Assembly: GCA_030141605.1 (NCBI GenBank) | Contig: JAQGDQ010000462.1 | Span: 1-64,000 of the forward strand | Direction of reading: 5' to 3' | Length of the DNA stretch: 64,000 nucleotides | From: Tubiluchus corallicola | Lineage: Eukaryota; Priapulida; Priapulimorpha; Priapulimorphida; Tubiluchidae | Part shown: positions 35,701 through 45,710 of the stretch, piece by piece | Layout: each line of letters starts with the position of its first letter | How positions within the stretch are numbered: position 1 is the stretch's first letter | Translations under genes and position numbers: made by a program | Notes under the pieces: generated by a model | The model's database searches: none | Told to the model about the DNA's origin: nothing | What the model saw: the letters and a program-made list of their open reading frames with translations, nothing else

Positions 35701-38700
35701 TGGAGCAATGATTAGTGTTCTACAATCTGCATTATCAGGATAATTTTCTTCTGGATATCCGGGTGTGGTAATTATACCTTCTTCAGTAACCTCTAGAACA
35801 CCTCCATGGCATTCAGGAAATGCCGTAGTCATTGTGGTATCTGTAGTCCATTCTGGATCTGCAGTCACGTTTGAATCTGCAGTCACTGTTGGTTTTAATA
35901 AAAGAGTTAGCTTAATGATCAATATTTTTGTATTGCAACTGTATAAAAATGCGAACATTTTAAAAAAGGCAATATGGACAGTAGCAGCCTATCCTACATA
36001 ATATCTATTGTACACATAGATACATATTTCCAATATAAGCAATATATAAAGTTGCTCATTGAAACTAAAAAATGACGAGGTCGTTTTATCAATTGTACTG
36101 CTGGAGCAAGTCTTTAGACATCGTTTTAAATTTTGAGACTGACGACAATTTACGGATTTCGGAGTTGAGGTTGTTCCATTATTATAACAGAACCGCGGAA
36201 TTTAATAGAAAATTTCTGAAGATTAGTATTACATTTAAGTTTAACTTTTATTAACAGTTAAGCTTGTTACGAGTGTTATAACCATGAATATATAAGTTTT
36301 GCTCAAAATGATCATCAAATAACGATGGAAGTGAATTGTGGCTTGTACATAAAAACAGAAGTTTCAAGATTATCTATATCATAAACATTTAAAAAGCCTA
36401 GATTCTTAATAATGGTGCAGCACGTTTTTTACTAGGTAGAAATAATATGGTTCTAACAAAACGTTTTTGAAGAAGATAAAGCTTAGCCAGCTTCGATGAA
36501 TAATTGCTACCCCAAAACAATATTGCAATATTGATAATATGGTAAGAATAGAGTCTTACAGAACTGGTAGGATATATTTAGGTTGAAAATGTCTGACTTT
36601 ATAATTTTTAACTTTTAAGATTTTATTATATTCTGGGAGCTATTAAAGTTCTTTCCAGATCAATTTTTCGCTTCTAAGAAACACTCCTAAAAAATTTGTT
36701 GTTTGAGCTTTTTTGATTTTTTCACCATTAATTTGCACAGAAGATTTATTCGAATTGTAATTTTTGCCAAGGAAAATAATAAATTAGGTTTTCCTGGCGC
36801 TAATTGATAATTTATTTGCATAAAACGAATAGCTCAACTTCTTCAGTTCCTTGTTTACAGTAGCAAATTATATGATCGATTTTAGTAATTTTTGTAAAAC
36901 ATACAAGTATCATGTGCAAATATAAGTAAAATGCGATATATTACAGAAGTCTTACTGATATATAACAGAAAAAGTATAGGGTGTAGGATTTATCACCATA
37001 AATTAACCATAAATAACAAAAATCTGCCGAAATAACTATAAAATACTATTGTTGCAGTTTTGTTTACTATGTCTGTTTACTACAATTCGCGATTTTATCT
37101 TGAACACAATTTTGATATGCTCATGTTATGGTTTTGGTTAAATCAAAAAACGGTGCAATAAAATAAATATAAATTTTTTTACTGCAATTAAAGGCGCTGT
37201 TTTTTCAACAAACGAATCAAGCAGAGCTTTAACAAAGCATAATGACGTCAGCCTGCCAACTGGTGACTGAAGATGTCCTCAGCATCGACAAAGTGGCCAA
37301 CCTTTCAGGAAACCTGTCATTTTAGGTATGATATTGAACTAATATTCTGAAGTCATGAGATCAATGCTGCCAATGAAAATCTCCTATAGAACAGGAAATG
37401 GTTGTGCGCTACGATTTCAAAAAAAGCCTTTAAACTAAAACGAGTTTATTCACCGCGCAGATAAATCAAGAAAAACACTCGAAATGTCCATAATATTCCG
37501 TATTAAGTCACAGCTTGCTAGATTTAACTAGATTAGATCGTAATATTATAATAACCGGTTCTCGTTCGTAAATTTTCATGTTGGCTGTGATAAATTTACT
37601 ACTTCATTCATCTGCATTTCCATTGCCACACAAAGCGTGCTATTTACAGAGGTAATTCAATCAAAGATTGTTAATTAAGCCTGTTTGCTGATTAAAGATC
37701 GGCACTTAATGTCAAGTCAAGCGAAGTATGACGTCATGCGGCATTGCCAATACATTTATTTCAATCAATTCTTTTCACGAATTTTCAACGTTCCATTTTC
37801 TAATTTTTCTCAGTCCCAAACCTAAGATGTTTTCTGGATCGGTTTGCATATAGAAAGCGCTACACCAAAAAGACAGCAAAAACTATTCCTGGATTAAATA
37901 CATTGATTGCTTAATTAACCACTTTCTGGAGTTTCATTATGCTTCGTTAAATCATCTGTCTGGATTTTTCAAGACGTGCGATTTGCTTACCTGCCTACAG
38001 TTAAATTATCTACATTAGGCATTAATTAAGGTCAGTTAATAGCAAAAAATTTGTACGCGCAATTACAGCAGATTTAATATAATAAGTGTTTATTTACTCA
38101 GTATTATAGATTCTTGGCCTTATAGTGAAAGTGAATTTAACAGAATAAATCACACTTTACTAAAACGTTTCTTTGCAAGTACTTAGTTGTAAATCTGTAC
38201 TGAACAGAATTCTTACTCCTATAACTTTAATCCTCTTGCAGTGAAATAGTTAAGCGGTTTTTTATGATGCCGTTGTAACATAACACTCTTCGCTACTATA
38301 CATCTACAAAAAACGAGGACAACAACCAAATGACACTATCACTAACAAGAATAATCAAGTGAACTAATGACAGCAAAAGCCCACTCAAAAATAATTAAAA
38401 TTTGACAAATTCTGCAATGATAAGTTTCCAAAGCATCTGATCTGCCTTTTAGCATACTTTAACCACGTTAAAAACACCAAATCAAATATTATTAAAAGAT
38501 GTTAAATGTATTTTTAAATATTCAAGTACTTGGCCCTCGAGGCCACCCCCTTTTTTGTGAAGCAGCTCTACTGCTGTTACAAATGCCTATTATGTTTCAA
38601 AAACATTTTAAAAACAACAACAAAATGACTATTCATCTTACCAAAGACACTTTGAGTAAACTGTAAGAAAATTACTAACGTCGATAAAAGCACAATAACA

Positions 38701-38723
38701 TTATATTTCTTGTATAAACCCAT
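16872..38723 (-). CDS. CUB/Ig transmembrane receptor, complete 14-exon gene
   Basis: The exons (minus strand, 5' to 3') are 38723-38642, 35885-35692, 35230-34993, 34027-33864, 32039-31793, 31145-30994, 24419-23870, 23688-23650, 22941-22811, 22257-21732, 20661-20623, 20256-19891, 18323-18201 and 16999-16872. They sum to 2979 bases, 992 codons plus stop, with every phase matching. Predicted layout: signal peptide 1-28, CUB1 about 49-171, CUB2 185-305, CUB3 320-440, Ig1 455-540, CUB4 557-675, Ig2 680-772, a third beta-sandwich 795-905, membrane helix about 916-938, short tail. CUB domains bind proteins or carbohydrate outside the cell, so a type I surface receptor or adhesion protein is inferred. 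The tail shows no ITIM or kinase. The 6.6-kb intron within CUB3 houses LINE A. Ligand and exact role are unknown. Confidence 0.88.
18201..18323 (-). CDS. Exon 13: transmembrane segment
   Basis: A 123-bp phase 1-1 exon encoding LVAILGVVFGLLALIIIV and following hydrophobic residues, then CSSNNKKSSSG. Confidence 0.85.
18373..18936. repeat. 36-bp intronic minisatellite (right, short allele)
   Basis: The same 36-bp unit as at 9293-10753 in inverse orientation, with roughly 15 copies and no clear 144-bp higher-order period. The length difference of about 900 bp equals about 25 units. Confidence 0.93.
19289..19345. repeat. ATC trinucleotide microsatellite
   Basis: About 19 ATC units, expanded relative to the left arm (about five GAT units near 8918-8932). 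Confidence 0.95.
19891..20256 (-). CDS. Exon 12: third beta-sandwich domain
   Basis: A 366-bp phase 1-1 exon with Cys in DPACNTE, VFCSYP, EECFEAKI and NCRVEI. The family is not identified. Confidence 0.78.
20623..20661 (-). CDS. Exon 11: linker 2
   Basis: A 39-bp phase 1-1 exon encoding YTYTEEVEVKIV, like the linker after Ig1. Confidence 0.72.
20757..20797. repeat. TA dinucleotide tract
   Basis: About 20 TA units, expanded relative to the left-arm partner near 7398-7411. Confidence 0.95.
21732..22257 (-). CDS. Exon 10: CUB4 second half plus Ig2
   Basis: A 526-bp phase 0-1 exon with NCAYDVLYIYDD, LCGYNLPPDY, then Ig2 with ILECVVS, YSCIWNRNE and FYKCGC. Confidence 0.88.
22811..22941 (-). CDS. 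Exon 9: CUB4 first half
   Basis: A 131-bp phase 1-0 exon with GCLGEVFDITEER, SHPGYTQQNY and NCRWRI. Flanks are aacag and gtaact. Confidence 0.85.
23650..23688 (-). CDS. Exon 8: linker 1
   Basis: A 39-bp phase 1-1 exon encoding YTYSEEGEVRAF. The donor is gtacgt, against gtaagt in the left copy. Confidence 0.75.
23870..24419 (-). CDS. Exon 7: CUB3 second half plus Ig1
   Basis: This 550-bp phase 0-1 exon completes CUB3 (SCASDALYVYSG, TLCGFDIPPDY) and encodes Ig1 (LECTM, YSCIW, YKCGC). It differs from the left copy at several exposed-loop positions. Confidence 0.88.
25415..26881 (+). mobile_element. LINE A, endonuclease to start of RT (right arm)
   Basis: This is a decayed non-LTR element, 5'-truncated within the endonuclease. 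Segments in several frames give GGVALYIKEN, GDLNAHNILWD, SSTIDVILA, a linker with EFWKTYNAF, then the RT lead and DPNNYRPI. A solo LTR then interrupts it at 26882. The RT resumes in frame at 28309 after removal of the LTR and one CTAT copy (YRPI joined to SITSHYGKLAEKLLENR). Confidence 0.88.
26882..28304 (+). mobile_element. 1423-bp solo LTR inserted in LINE A
   Basis: The insert begins TGTAGCGATCC and ends TTCACAACA, with TG and CA termini. It is flanked by CTAT at 26878-26881 and 28305-28308. Removing it with one CTAT restores a perfect RT frame. An AATAAA at 28189-28194 fits plus orientation. It contains a GT tract near 27729-27746 and no coding region. The palindrome boundary (28017) lies inside it. 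A 4-bp duplication suits Ty3-like integrases; the family is unproved. Confidence 0.85.
28309..29137 (+). mobile_element. LINE A, reverse transcriptase palm to thumb
   Basis: The RT continues with QEGFRPRHSTVRYL, CDFQKAFDSVW, GLPQGSVLSPLLFLLY, the catalytic KYADDG and a thumb-like SKVLGVTVDNQLNFNAHM. In-frame stops (after NALLY and near KYNC) show inactivity. A MITE interrupts the element at 29138. Confidence 0.88.
29138..29633. mobile_element. 496-bp pogo/Tigger-like MITE
   Basis: Terminal inverted repeats start CAGTGGCCGCCGCTTATTGT on the left and end in its near-perfect reverse complement on the right (TAATAAGCGGCGGCCACTG). TA lies on both sides (29136-29137 and 29634-29635). The subterminal motif TGTCCATATTAAGCGGC recurs at both ends. 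No transposase is present, so it would be mobilised in trans. CAGTG ends and the TA target fit the pogo/Tigger branch of Tc1/mariner. Confidence 0.85.
29636..30993. other. Rest of the CUB3 intron
   Basis: AT-rich sequence that may include the 3' remnant of LINE A at first (ATATATAATAAAATAG). No gene is seen before the exon at 30994. Confidence 0.45.
30994..31145 (-). CDS. Exon 6: CUB3 first half
   Basis: This 152-bp phase 1-0 exon encodes PTTLAPDCSDEVQVI, LTSPRYPGWYPNAANC and IIAPYKK. It pairs with the phase-0 exon ending at 24419 across a 6.6-kb intron holding LINE A. Confidence 0.82.
31793..32039 (-). CDS. Exon 5: CUB2 second half
   Basis: This 247-bp phase 0-1 exon encodes MCNYDSLRIYGW, FCGLEIPSDF, LLLHFFTD and FEIYVSYV. 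The acceptor is atttttag and the donor gtaagt. Confidence 0.85.
32040..33863. other. Intron within CUB2
   Basis: AT-rich non-coding sequence. I recognise no transposon. Confidence 0.5.
33864..34027 (-). CDS. Exon 4: CUB2 first half
   Basis: This 164-bp phase 1-0 exon has a Thr/Pro-rich lead (LTTTAPPTLPPW), then CDGEVQ, ISSPGYPDYDYPNFVDC and YAPPSM before gtaagc. Confidence 0.85.
34993..35230 (-). CDS. Exon 3: CUB1 second half
   Basis: This 238-bp phase 0-1 exon has Cys3 in YCDADALYIYDG, Cys4 in LCGTKLPPSY and the SSGQHLFLHLTSN strand. The acidic residues of the DALYIYDG loop fit a calcium-binding CUB. Confidence 0.85.
35692..35885 (-). CDS. Exon 2: Thr-rich stem and CUB1 first half
   Basis: A Thr/Asp-rich stretch (TADSNVTADPEWTTD) precedes PECHGG, TTPGYPEENYPDNADC and IAPDGM. 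The exon is 194 bp, phase 1-0, with flanks ccaacag and gtaagc. Confidence 0.85.
36400..36960 (-). mobile_element. CR1-like LINE fragment (RT motif C to C-terminus)
   Basis: On the minus strand, broken frames give IFAHDTCMFY (an altered FADD motif), a TTNFLGVFLRSEKLIWKE thumb motif and a C-terminal INIAILFWGSNYSSKLAKLY with LLQKRFVRTI. It lies in intron 1 of the receptor gene, in the same orientation as the gene. Confidence 0.7.
36961..38641. other. Intron 1 of the receptor gene, remainder
   Basis: AT-rich sequence with no recognised gene. The region next to exon 1 is not homologous to the palindrome. Confidence 0.45.
38642..38723 (-). CDS. Exon 1: start codon and signal peptide
   Basis: ATG at 38723 begins MGLYKKYNVIVLLSTLVIFL, a basic n-region then a hydrophobic core, followed by QFTQSVF. 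This is a good signal peptide. The exon ends in phase 1 before gtaaga. No clear promoter is visible upstream. Confidence 0.8.
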
Positions 38724-38984
38724 TTGTGCACTCCTAATATAGACAACGAAATTATACAAACTTTAGTAATGCGTCAATCTTTTCAGATACTAAATGTTAA
38801 CTCTTTGCAAATCTTATACTTTATACGACAAATGATGATATATCTAACCAGGACGATCAGAATGCAAACAGCTATGCACATCTTATTCATTTACCTAAGA
38901 CCATAATTATCATAATGACATTTCATCTCTAGATTACTAGGTAAGTTTAGCGCTCGAGGTTGTCTATTGGCCAAACTTTGGTAT

Positions 38985-39080
38985 GAGAAGGCTGTATGAG
39001 CAGTCATTGTGTAGGGCTGTATGCTCAGCCACGAAGTTAAGTAACGTTGTGCCTGACTAGTGTGATAATCTGTTCGGCCT
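38985..39080 (+). other. 5S rRNA-like degenerate sequence
   Basis: CCACGAAGTTAAGTAACGTT followed by GTGCCTGACTAGTG resembles the middle of animal 5S rRNA (internal promoter, GAAGTTAAGCAACGTCGGGCC type). The 5' third does not match by eye. It is probably a 5S-derived SINE or pseudogene rather than a working gene. Confidence 0.35.
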
Positions 39081-39084
39081 AACA

Positions 39085-41200
39085 TTTCGCAAAGTAGCTT
39101 ACGTAGAATAGCTAGATTATCACTTGAACACTGGTGCTAACACACCACAAATACTTGAAGAATCTGCATGTTTCATTTGATCTATGGCTGTTACAGTAGC
39201 TTTTGACCAGCTTCTTTAATGAGAAAATTTAACGTTATCCGAACAAATTGACCAACAAGCGATTAACCATAAACTCATTACAACTTAGTGCAAGAAAACA
39301 CATTTGCAAAATAACTAATAACAGTATGATAGATTATATCGTTAGACTACTGTCTTTTTACCCGGGATTTTTAGATAAACCAAAAAACCCCACAAACCGG
39401 TTCTTATCGTGAAAGTTTCTGTACAGCTAGCTTAGCGTCGCAGTAGTCGCTATGGGAGGCTTCTGGCGGTAGCATGGACTCTGACGGCGGCTTCACAAAC
39501 ATCAAATTTTTTGCAAGCCAAAGTTTTTAGTTTAATGGCACATCGGAATAACATCGCTTCAATAGAAATTCAACAACAATAACAATTGCCAAACATTGCT
39601 TCATAACATAAGTGCAACTTTGACTGCCTGTCAAAGACTTGGCTTCACGGTGATATTGATGATACAAATTTGGTTATAAATGCTCTTCATACTAACTTGC
39701 ACTGTGGTCACCAGGTTTCGGTTGGAAGGGGAGAAGCAATCTATGTTGGTAAGCACCAGCAGCTGCCAGAACGACATGTAGATACTGTCAGCATTGCAAA
39801 TACCAAACATGACTTACGGCAGGCCATCAGGTAACACCCACACATTTCGGTGAATTGTCAAGGACCCGAAGACACCAACTTAAGGTTGTATTCACTCCAC
39901 ACATACCGGACTGTCTAGGTTTATATACGCCACAAGAGGTTGCGACTCATCACACTACATGGATCCGCCAATTGAGCCAATCACTAGAGATCACATGGCA
40001 TCTACATTTCCTCTCAGAATCTGTCGCTACAACAAATTTTCAATCGCTGTATCAGACTTTATTCCGACATGGTAGACAACTTCAATTGGGATAGTCCACG
40101 ATACAGAAGTCCAGCTTCTACTTGAACAAACACGGGATGAGACTTAGTAGAACCTTGAACAACTTGAACAATTGTTGACGAGATAAATTTCGAGTGAAAC
40201 TGTCAATTGTTAATCAGATGGAACTTTAACCGAGCATACTAATTACATTATTTATGATAGACCTTTTTTAAATAATTAAACGTGTGACTCATATTACTAT
40301 TTAACTCAAACTACTGTGTACATTTGAGTCTATTATAATCTTGCCTAACGTAGTTAGTATTATCTGAAGACATTGTGTTCGTAATACGTGTTGTATGGTG
40401 TAACTAGGACAAAAGGAGCACACAACATTTTAGAAACCAATCATTTAACAATATGTTTGATTTAACTTCTAAAATTTGGTTTGTCACTCTCTCTAACTCT
40501 ATAGTATACAAGGTGAGCAATTTTTCTAAGATTGTTAATTATGTAGTGTATTTCTCCTGTATAAAAATCAATTAATTAAATAACCTACTAAACCAGTAAA
40601 CTTTTTACTGTTTTGCTGTCATGTATAGAATGCTTTGTAAACGCGGTTGTTTCCCAATTATTCGTGACGAACTTTCAAGGTTCTTGCATATAAATTTTTA
40701 TCACAAAAAATGAACTCGAAAACTACTAAAACTATGTAATCTAGTTTTCTTTAATCTAGTTTTTTTTCTGAGCCAAAAGTAAGTGCATCGTACACAGCAT
40801 TGGTTCATACTGTGAAGCTTCTAAATAGCAGGGCACTTAGTGCTAATGTTATTGTAGTCTAAACCTCGGTACATTTCTGCGCTAGCCGATATTTATGTAA
40901 TATGAATTGTAACTGATGCAGGATGTTTCTCCAATTGTTCACCTTTCATCACCTGCTGTGTGGTAAAGATAAAAACAAGATAGGACGCATTTTTATCAAG
41001 GTAAATACCCACGATATCAGCACACGTATAAAATAAAGCTGCTATATATGTACAAGAACCCTGAATTTATCATTGCACTTATAGTTTAACTCGCACGTTA
41101 CGCATTTGACAGGAATAGTGTTGGGTTTGTTATGAACTAAGGTTGATTGTTTACCTTTAATTCTTGGATTATGATAGTCAGAGTGTTATAAAGGCAAATA
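39085..41200. other. Intergenic stretch
   Basis: I see no convincing gene. Short open frames around 39855-40094 have no recognisable domain. Confidence 0.4.
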
Positions 41201-41304
41201 CTATACTATAATACTACATTATACTATACTATACTGCACTGCACTGCACTGCACTACATTGCACTGCACTGCACTACACTACACTACACTACACTACACT
41301 ACAT
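41201..41304. repeat. ACTAT/GCACT/ACACT pentanucleotide array
   Basis: About 100 bp of 5-bp units drift from CTATA to GCACT to ACACT, ending just before the 66-bp array. Confidence 0.9.
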
Positions 41305-41392
41305 GTTCCACTTTTTCGTTTATTTCCATGCTGTAGCGATGTGTTACGTCGTGTAAGTGGCCAGGTAAGCAGATATGTTCGTAGATGGAAAA

Positions 41393-41722
41393 GGTGATAG
41401 ATCTGTATGGTTTGGTGTAAGTACACAGGGCGAGCAGGTACATATAGGAAGCCAGACAGGTGATAGATCTGTATGGTTTAGTGTAAGTACACAGGGCGAG
41501 CAGGTACATATAGGAAGCCAGACAGGTGATAGATCTGTATGGTTTAGTGTAAGTACACAGGGCGAGCAGGTACATATAGGAAGCCAGACAGGTGATAGAT
41601 CAGTATGGTTTAGTGTAAGTACACAGGGCGAGCAGGTACATATAGGAAGCCAGACAGGTGATAGATCAGTATGGTTTAGTGTAAGTACACAGGGCGAGCA
41701 GGTACATATAGGAAGCCATACA
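41393..41722. repeat. 66-bp minisatellite, five units
   Basis: Five near-identical 66-bp units start at 41393, 41459, 41525, 41591 and 41657, with the core AGTGTAAGTACACAGGGCGA. Because 66 is a multiple of three, both strands stay open. I do not treat this as a gene. Confidence 0.95.
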
Positions 41723-41725
41723 GGC

Positions 41726-43690
41726 ATAGCAAATAAGAACAAATAAAATCACACAAAGAGGGATAAATATACAAACAGAGACGTAAACAAAGTACTTTAT
41801 TCTGTTACTAGAAAATCGTTAATACAAAAATTTATTATTTATTTTTTATTCACCAAATTGAATCACTAAAAACTAATTACTAGTCTTTTGTTTTATTTTT
41901 GAAATTAAACGCGATTTGCCATTATGGTAGAATTATTTTCGGTAAAATGTTAATTAATGAAATTTAGTCTTGCAATCAGCTGTTCTTTCTTGCGATGTGT
42001 CAGCTGCAATGTTTAACCAGAACGTGACAAAGATTCAGATGATTGATGTCAAATAGCAAGAGCTTTAGGGGTCATTCACATAATTATGACGATCGTCTTT
42101 GGCCGATTTCGATGACCTACCTACCTTGCATTATACCACCTACCACCTACCTACACCTTATATTGATATGGATGTCACACTGATGTAGCTTTCTGTACAA
42201 TGTATTCTTCTCTTCTGAAGGACAGGCAACAGCATCACTTGTGTTAATTAATGGGAAGCCATTAGTGGATTCTACTGGCATCGGTTGTGGAGGCAGTGGC
42301 AGTCCCAATTATTCACTGAACTCTTTCTGATCAAATGTAAAAAATGCGCGAAGTTGAAAAACTTGAATCAAGTCAAATAACGATGTCATGACCAAGATAG
42401 CGCCTGGATTTATTTTTACCTTGTACCATATTGAATTGTACCAAAACTTCGTTTGTACCATATTTCCTCTAAACAACATTTTCCCAGTGGTAAAATTTCA
42501 CTGTAGCAAAATTAGCAGGACCAAATTTACCTGTACCAAGCTTACAACTGGTCACTTGATTTTCCATGTTTTCAGCTTTGTTTACGTAATGTACGAACTT
42601 GCACCAAGTCATCTAGTTCGGATGCTAAATGTAGTAGACATCCAAGACGGCCCCTCCCCCGTAGGCCACTGATCTATGAATTGCAGGTTTAGCCTTTTGT
42701 ACTTGTGTTGAGTTAGAATGTGCAACTAAAGCACCACGGACAGCGTCCGGTCAGGGTGATCACATTGCAACTCGTCCCGCTATGAAACTGTTAGCTTCAA
42801 AACATTGTGGCTGTTCAGAACAAAAAGCAAAAATTTACATAATTCAAAACGATAACATTGTTTTGAGAAAAAGTATCAGAAAACTCTTTTGTGTGGGAAA
42901 TTTAACAAAATATTATGTAACTAAAAGTAATTGACTAACTTTCAACTTTGAACATGTTCACATTCATACTGAAGGAAATTGTACTTGAAGCAGTGAGAAA
43001 CAGAAACCTATAACAACAACTTCTTTCAAAGTCAGTGTCACGTCTTGCTTGCAAACTTTCACATTCTCAGCAGTCAGTTCGTAATTTCACTTTAGGCATT
43101 TCAACGGTTCCTTGCAAACATTTTGACAAAAACGAATAAATTCTGACTCATTCATTCACATCTCATTTGTTCCACTAAAACTTAAAAATACATTCTGAAG
43201 TAGAAACTACTTTCAGTTGGTCAGCCATGAAATAAACGTCATTTAGCCGGAGAAAACTAAAAAAATAAATAAAATCTTCGGGTTACAGCACAAGTGCCGG
43301 ATTATTATTTTTGTTTTGAAATATACATATATACCATCTTAATGCTCCCTTCATAAACAATGTTTATAATACATAGAACAAAGCATTCGTCATTGAATGC
43401 AGGCAATACAATTTATTCGTTATTGAAACAGAGGCAGTTAGTCCCAATTTCTGAAGAAGTTTGTCCCGAATATAACAGGAAAGAATAAATAAGCAATATG
43501 TCAATAAAACTGTTGAAAACGATATAGCTCCATATAAACAATGAAATGAAAATTTCTCTTACGATAAACATCTGCTGACATGCAACATTTGCCTTTACTT
43601 TTACGCGAGGAGTTTAAGTTGATTGAACCTTCTGCTGAGATGATTATTTTTTGTATAATTGGGTTATTGAGTTCTGCTATTATCATCATA
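41726..43690. other. Intergenic stretch
   Basis: I see no gene. Around 42390-42560 there is an unusual run of ACCA/TTGTACCA-containing sequence. Confidence 0.4.
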
Positions 43691-43761
43691 ACTGTGTGTG
43701 TGTGTGTGCGTGCGTGTGTATGTGTGTGTGTGTGTGCGTGCGTATGTGCGTGCGTGTGTGT
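43691..43761. repeat. TG/CG dinucleotide microsatellite
   Basis: An imperfect TGTG tract interrupted by GCGTGCG. Confidence 0.92.
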
Positions 43762-44867
43762 GATTTAGGCTTTTCTTAGTTACATCTCTATACTTGCTAC
43801 GCAAACGATATCATTAGGTGAATTACTCCAGAATCTACAATGTTGTGTGAAAGACGATTCAGTCCTATACACTTATTAGATGTGAACTTGTCTAACATTA
43901 ATGAATGGCCTGTATATGGTGATCAAACTGGCCACCTGAGATCTCAATTAACGTCAAACAAAATGTCAATCATTTTCAGTCAAGCTCTGCTGACTGTCCA
44001 ATCAGCTTGCGTTTTTCGGGAGCCTGGCGCTCACAGAACTAGTTCATTACCTCGTGTTTCGGGACAAGCTTTTTCTTATATTCTTATAAAAAACTTTTAT
44101 AACAACTTTTCATTAGTCTGTGGGAGAGAAACGAGCTTGGGTTTAGATTTTATTACTGGTATTGTAATAAATATTGTAAATAAATCGTCTGAATTGTCGT
44201 TTGAAATTGCAAGGCAATTAGTGGAAATATAGTCTAATTTCGTTTTTTATAGGAAGAAATGCGCAGCGCTTACGTCTATGCGTTACTGATTTAGTTATTA
44301 ACAAAATACGCACTTTAGGTTAATGTGCGACCTTGCAAGCTAAACAAAGCAAGTATTTGATTAATGTGGCCAAAATTTGTGTTATATATCAATGTAGAAT
44401 TTGTATTCTATTCTATTCTTTTGGTTATAATCATGGTTAAAAAGATAACCATAAAGTCATAAGGACTTATAGGTTACGTAAGTTGTGCAAGATTGTCTAC
44501 GGAAAAGAACAATCAAATCTATTCTATTTTTGTAGTTGAACAAAGAATTGAAAAATGTAAAAAGTGGAAAAACGCTTAATTGTTAATAGTGATAACGACC
44601 ACACGATTAGTTAAATGTAGAATAATTACATAGTACGTCCATTTGTCTTTAAGCTAAGCTGGCTTAGTTCCTTTATAATAACGACTCTACAAGGCAGTGA
44701 TGTGAATGAATTTTCTAGTTCTTTAAAGCTTCGTTGCTACATTGTGACAACATTTTTTGGCTAAATTCATTTTTCGCAAAAATATCTCCTGCATTGCTTA
44801 TTTTGTGAAAAATTACAATCAGTTTGTCCACTGATTAAACATTAGTTGCCATGTTGCTTACTAAAGA
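43762..44867. other. Intergenic stretch
   Basis: A 130-codon open frame at 43840-44232 (plus) has no domain I recognise. I see nothing else here. Confidence 0.4.
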
Positions 44868-45157
44868 GAGTTGTTGATCATCGGGAGCTGATATCCTGAG
44901 TGCTGCTCGACGTAGTTACTTCAAAGCGGAAACGGAAGTGAGTTGTTGATCATCGGGAGCTGATACACTGAGTGCTCTACTCGACGTGGTAACTTCAAAG
45001 CGGAAACGGAAGTGAGTTGTTGATCATCGGGAGCTGTAATCCTGAGTGCTGCTCGACGTGGTTACTTCAAAGCGGAAACGGAAGTGAGTTGTTGCTCATC
45101 GGGAGCTGATACCCTGAGTGCTCTACTCGACGCAGTTACTTCAAAGCGGAAACGGAG
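44868..45157. repeat. 72-74-bp tandem repeat, four units
   Basis: Units start at 44868, 44940, 45014 and 45086, each with GAGTTGTTG(A/C)TCATCGGGAG and ending CGGAAACGGAAGT. The second and fourth units share a two-base insertion (GTGCTCTACTCG), giving an alternating pattern. Confidence 0.93.
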
Positions 45158-45710
45158 CCATCGACCAATAAGTTTGACGTCAATTGAAACGGTGGGCTCA
45201 CATCTTTATCATATATATGCGTTAAGATCTTATAATCCTCTAACACCTCTAATGCTTCTCAGTCTCCTGTATTTTGGTGCTGGCAATTTAGAGAACTTTA
45301 TCTGATCAGTGTACCATAATTCTCTCAAATCACTAAGCTTTCTTGTGGCATATCTTTGTTCTGTGACTCAACCCAGAGTATCCTGTAGTTAACTTTGTCT
45401 CTTACATCAACTAATTACTTCCGTTAAGCTCCGGTTATTATAATTTCCCTTCCGGTTGCTTCCTGTTAACATAAAATTCTGGATGTTAAAGCTGAAATTA
45501 GTGCTTAAATCAATCGTACCCCAGGTAAGATAATTAATACTGTTTTGTTTTAAGTGAAATTATGAAAAGTAACTGATCAGCTGAATCACCACATTTTAGG
45601 TGCTACACTATCATGAATTTTAGGAGGCTTCAGTCCTTGAACGCCATTATTAACATAAAACTAAATTACGAAAATTCGGACTACCGGTGACATCAAATTC
45701 CAACGTTCCT

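Noticed and set aside
38985-39080. Functional 5S rRNA gene
   Set aside because: Only the middle part resembles 5S; the 5' third does not match.
41344-41746. Repeat-protein frames on both strands
   Set aside because: Explained by a 66-bp minisatellite whose unit is a multiple of three. No supporting gene signals.
43840-44232. 130-codon frame
   Set aside because: No recognisable motif, no splice or neighbour support, and base composition like the surroundings.
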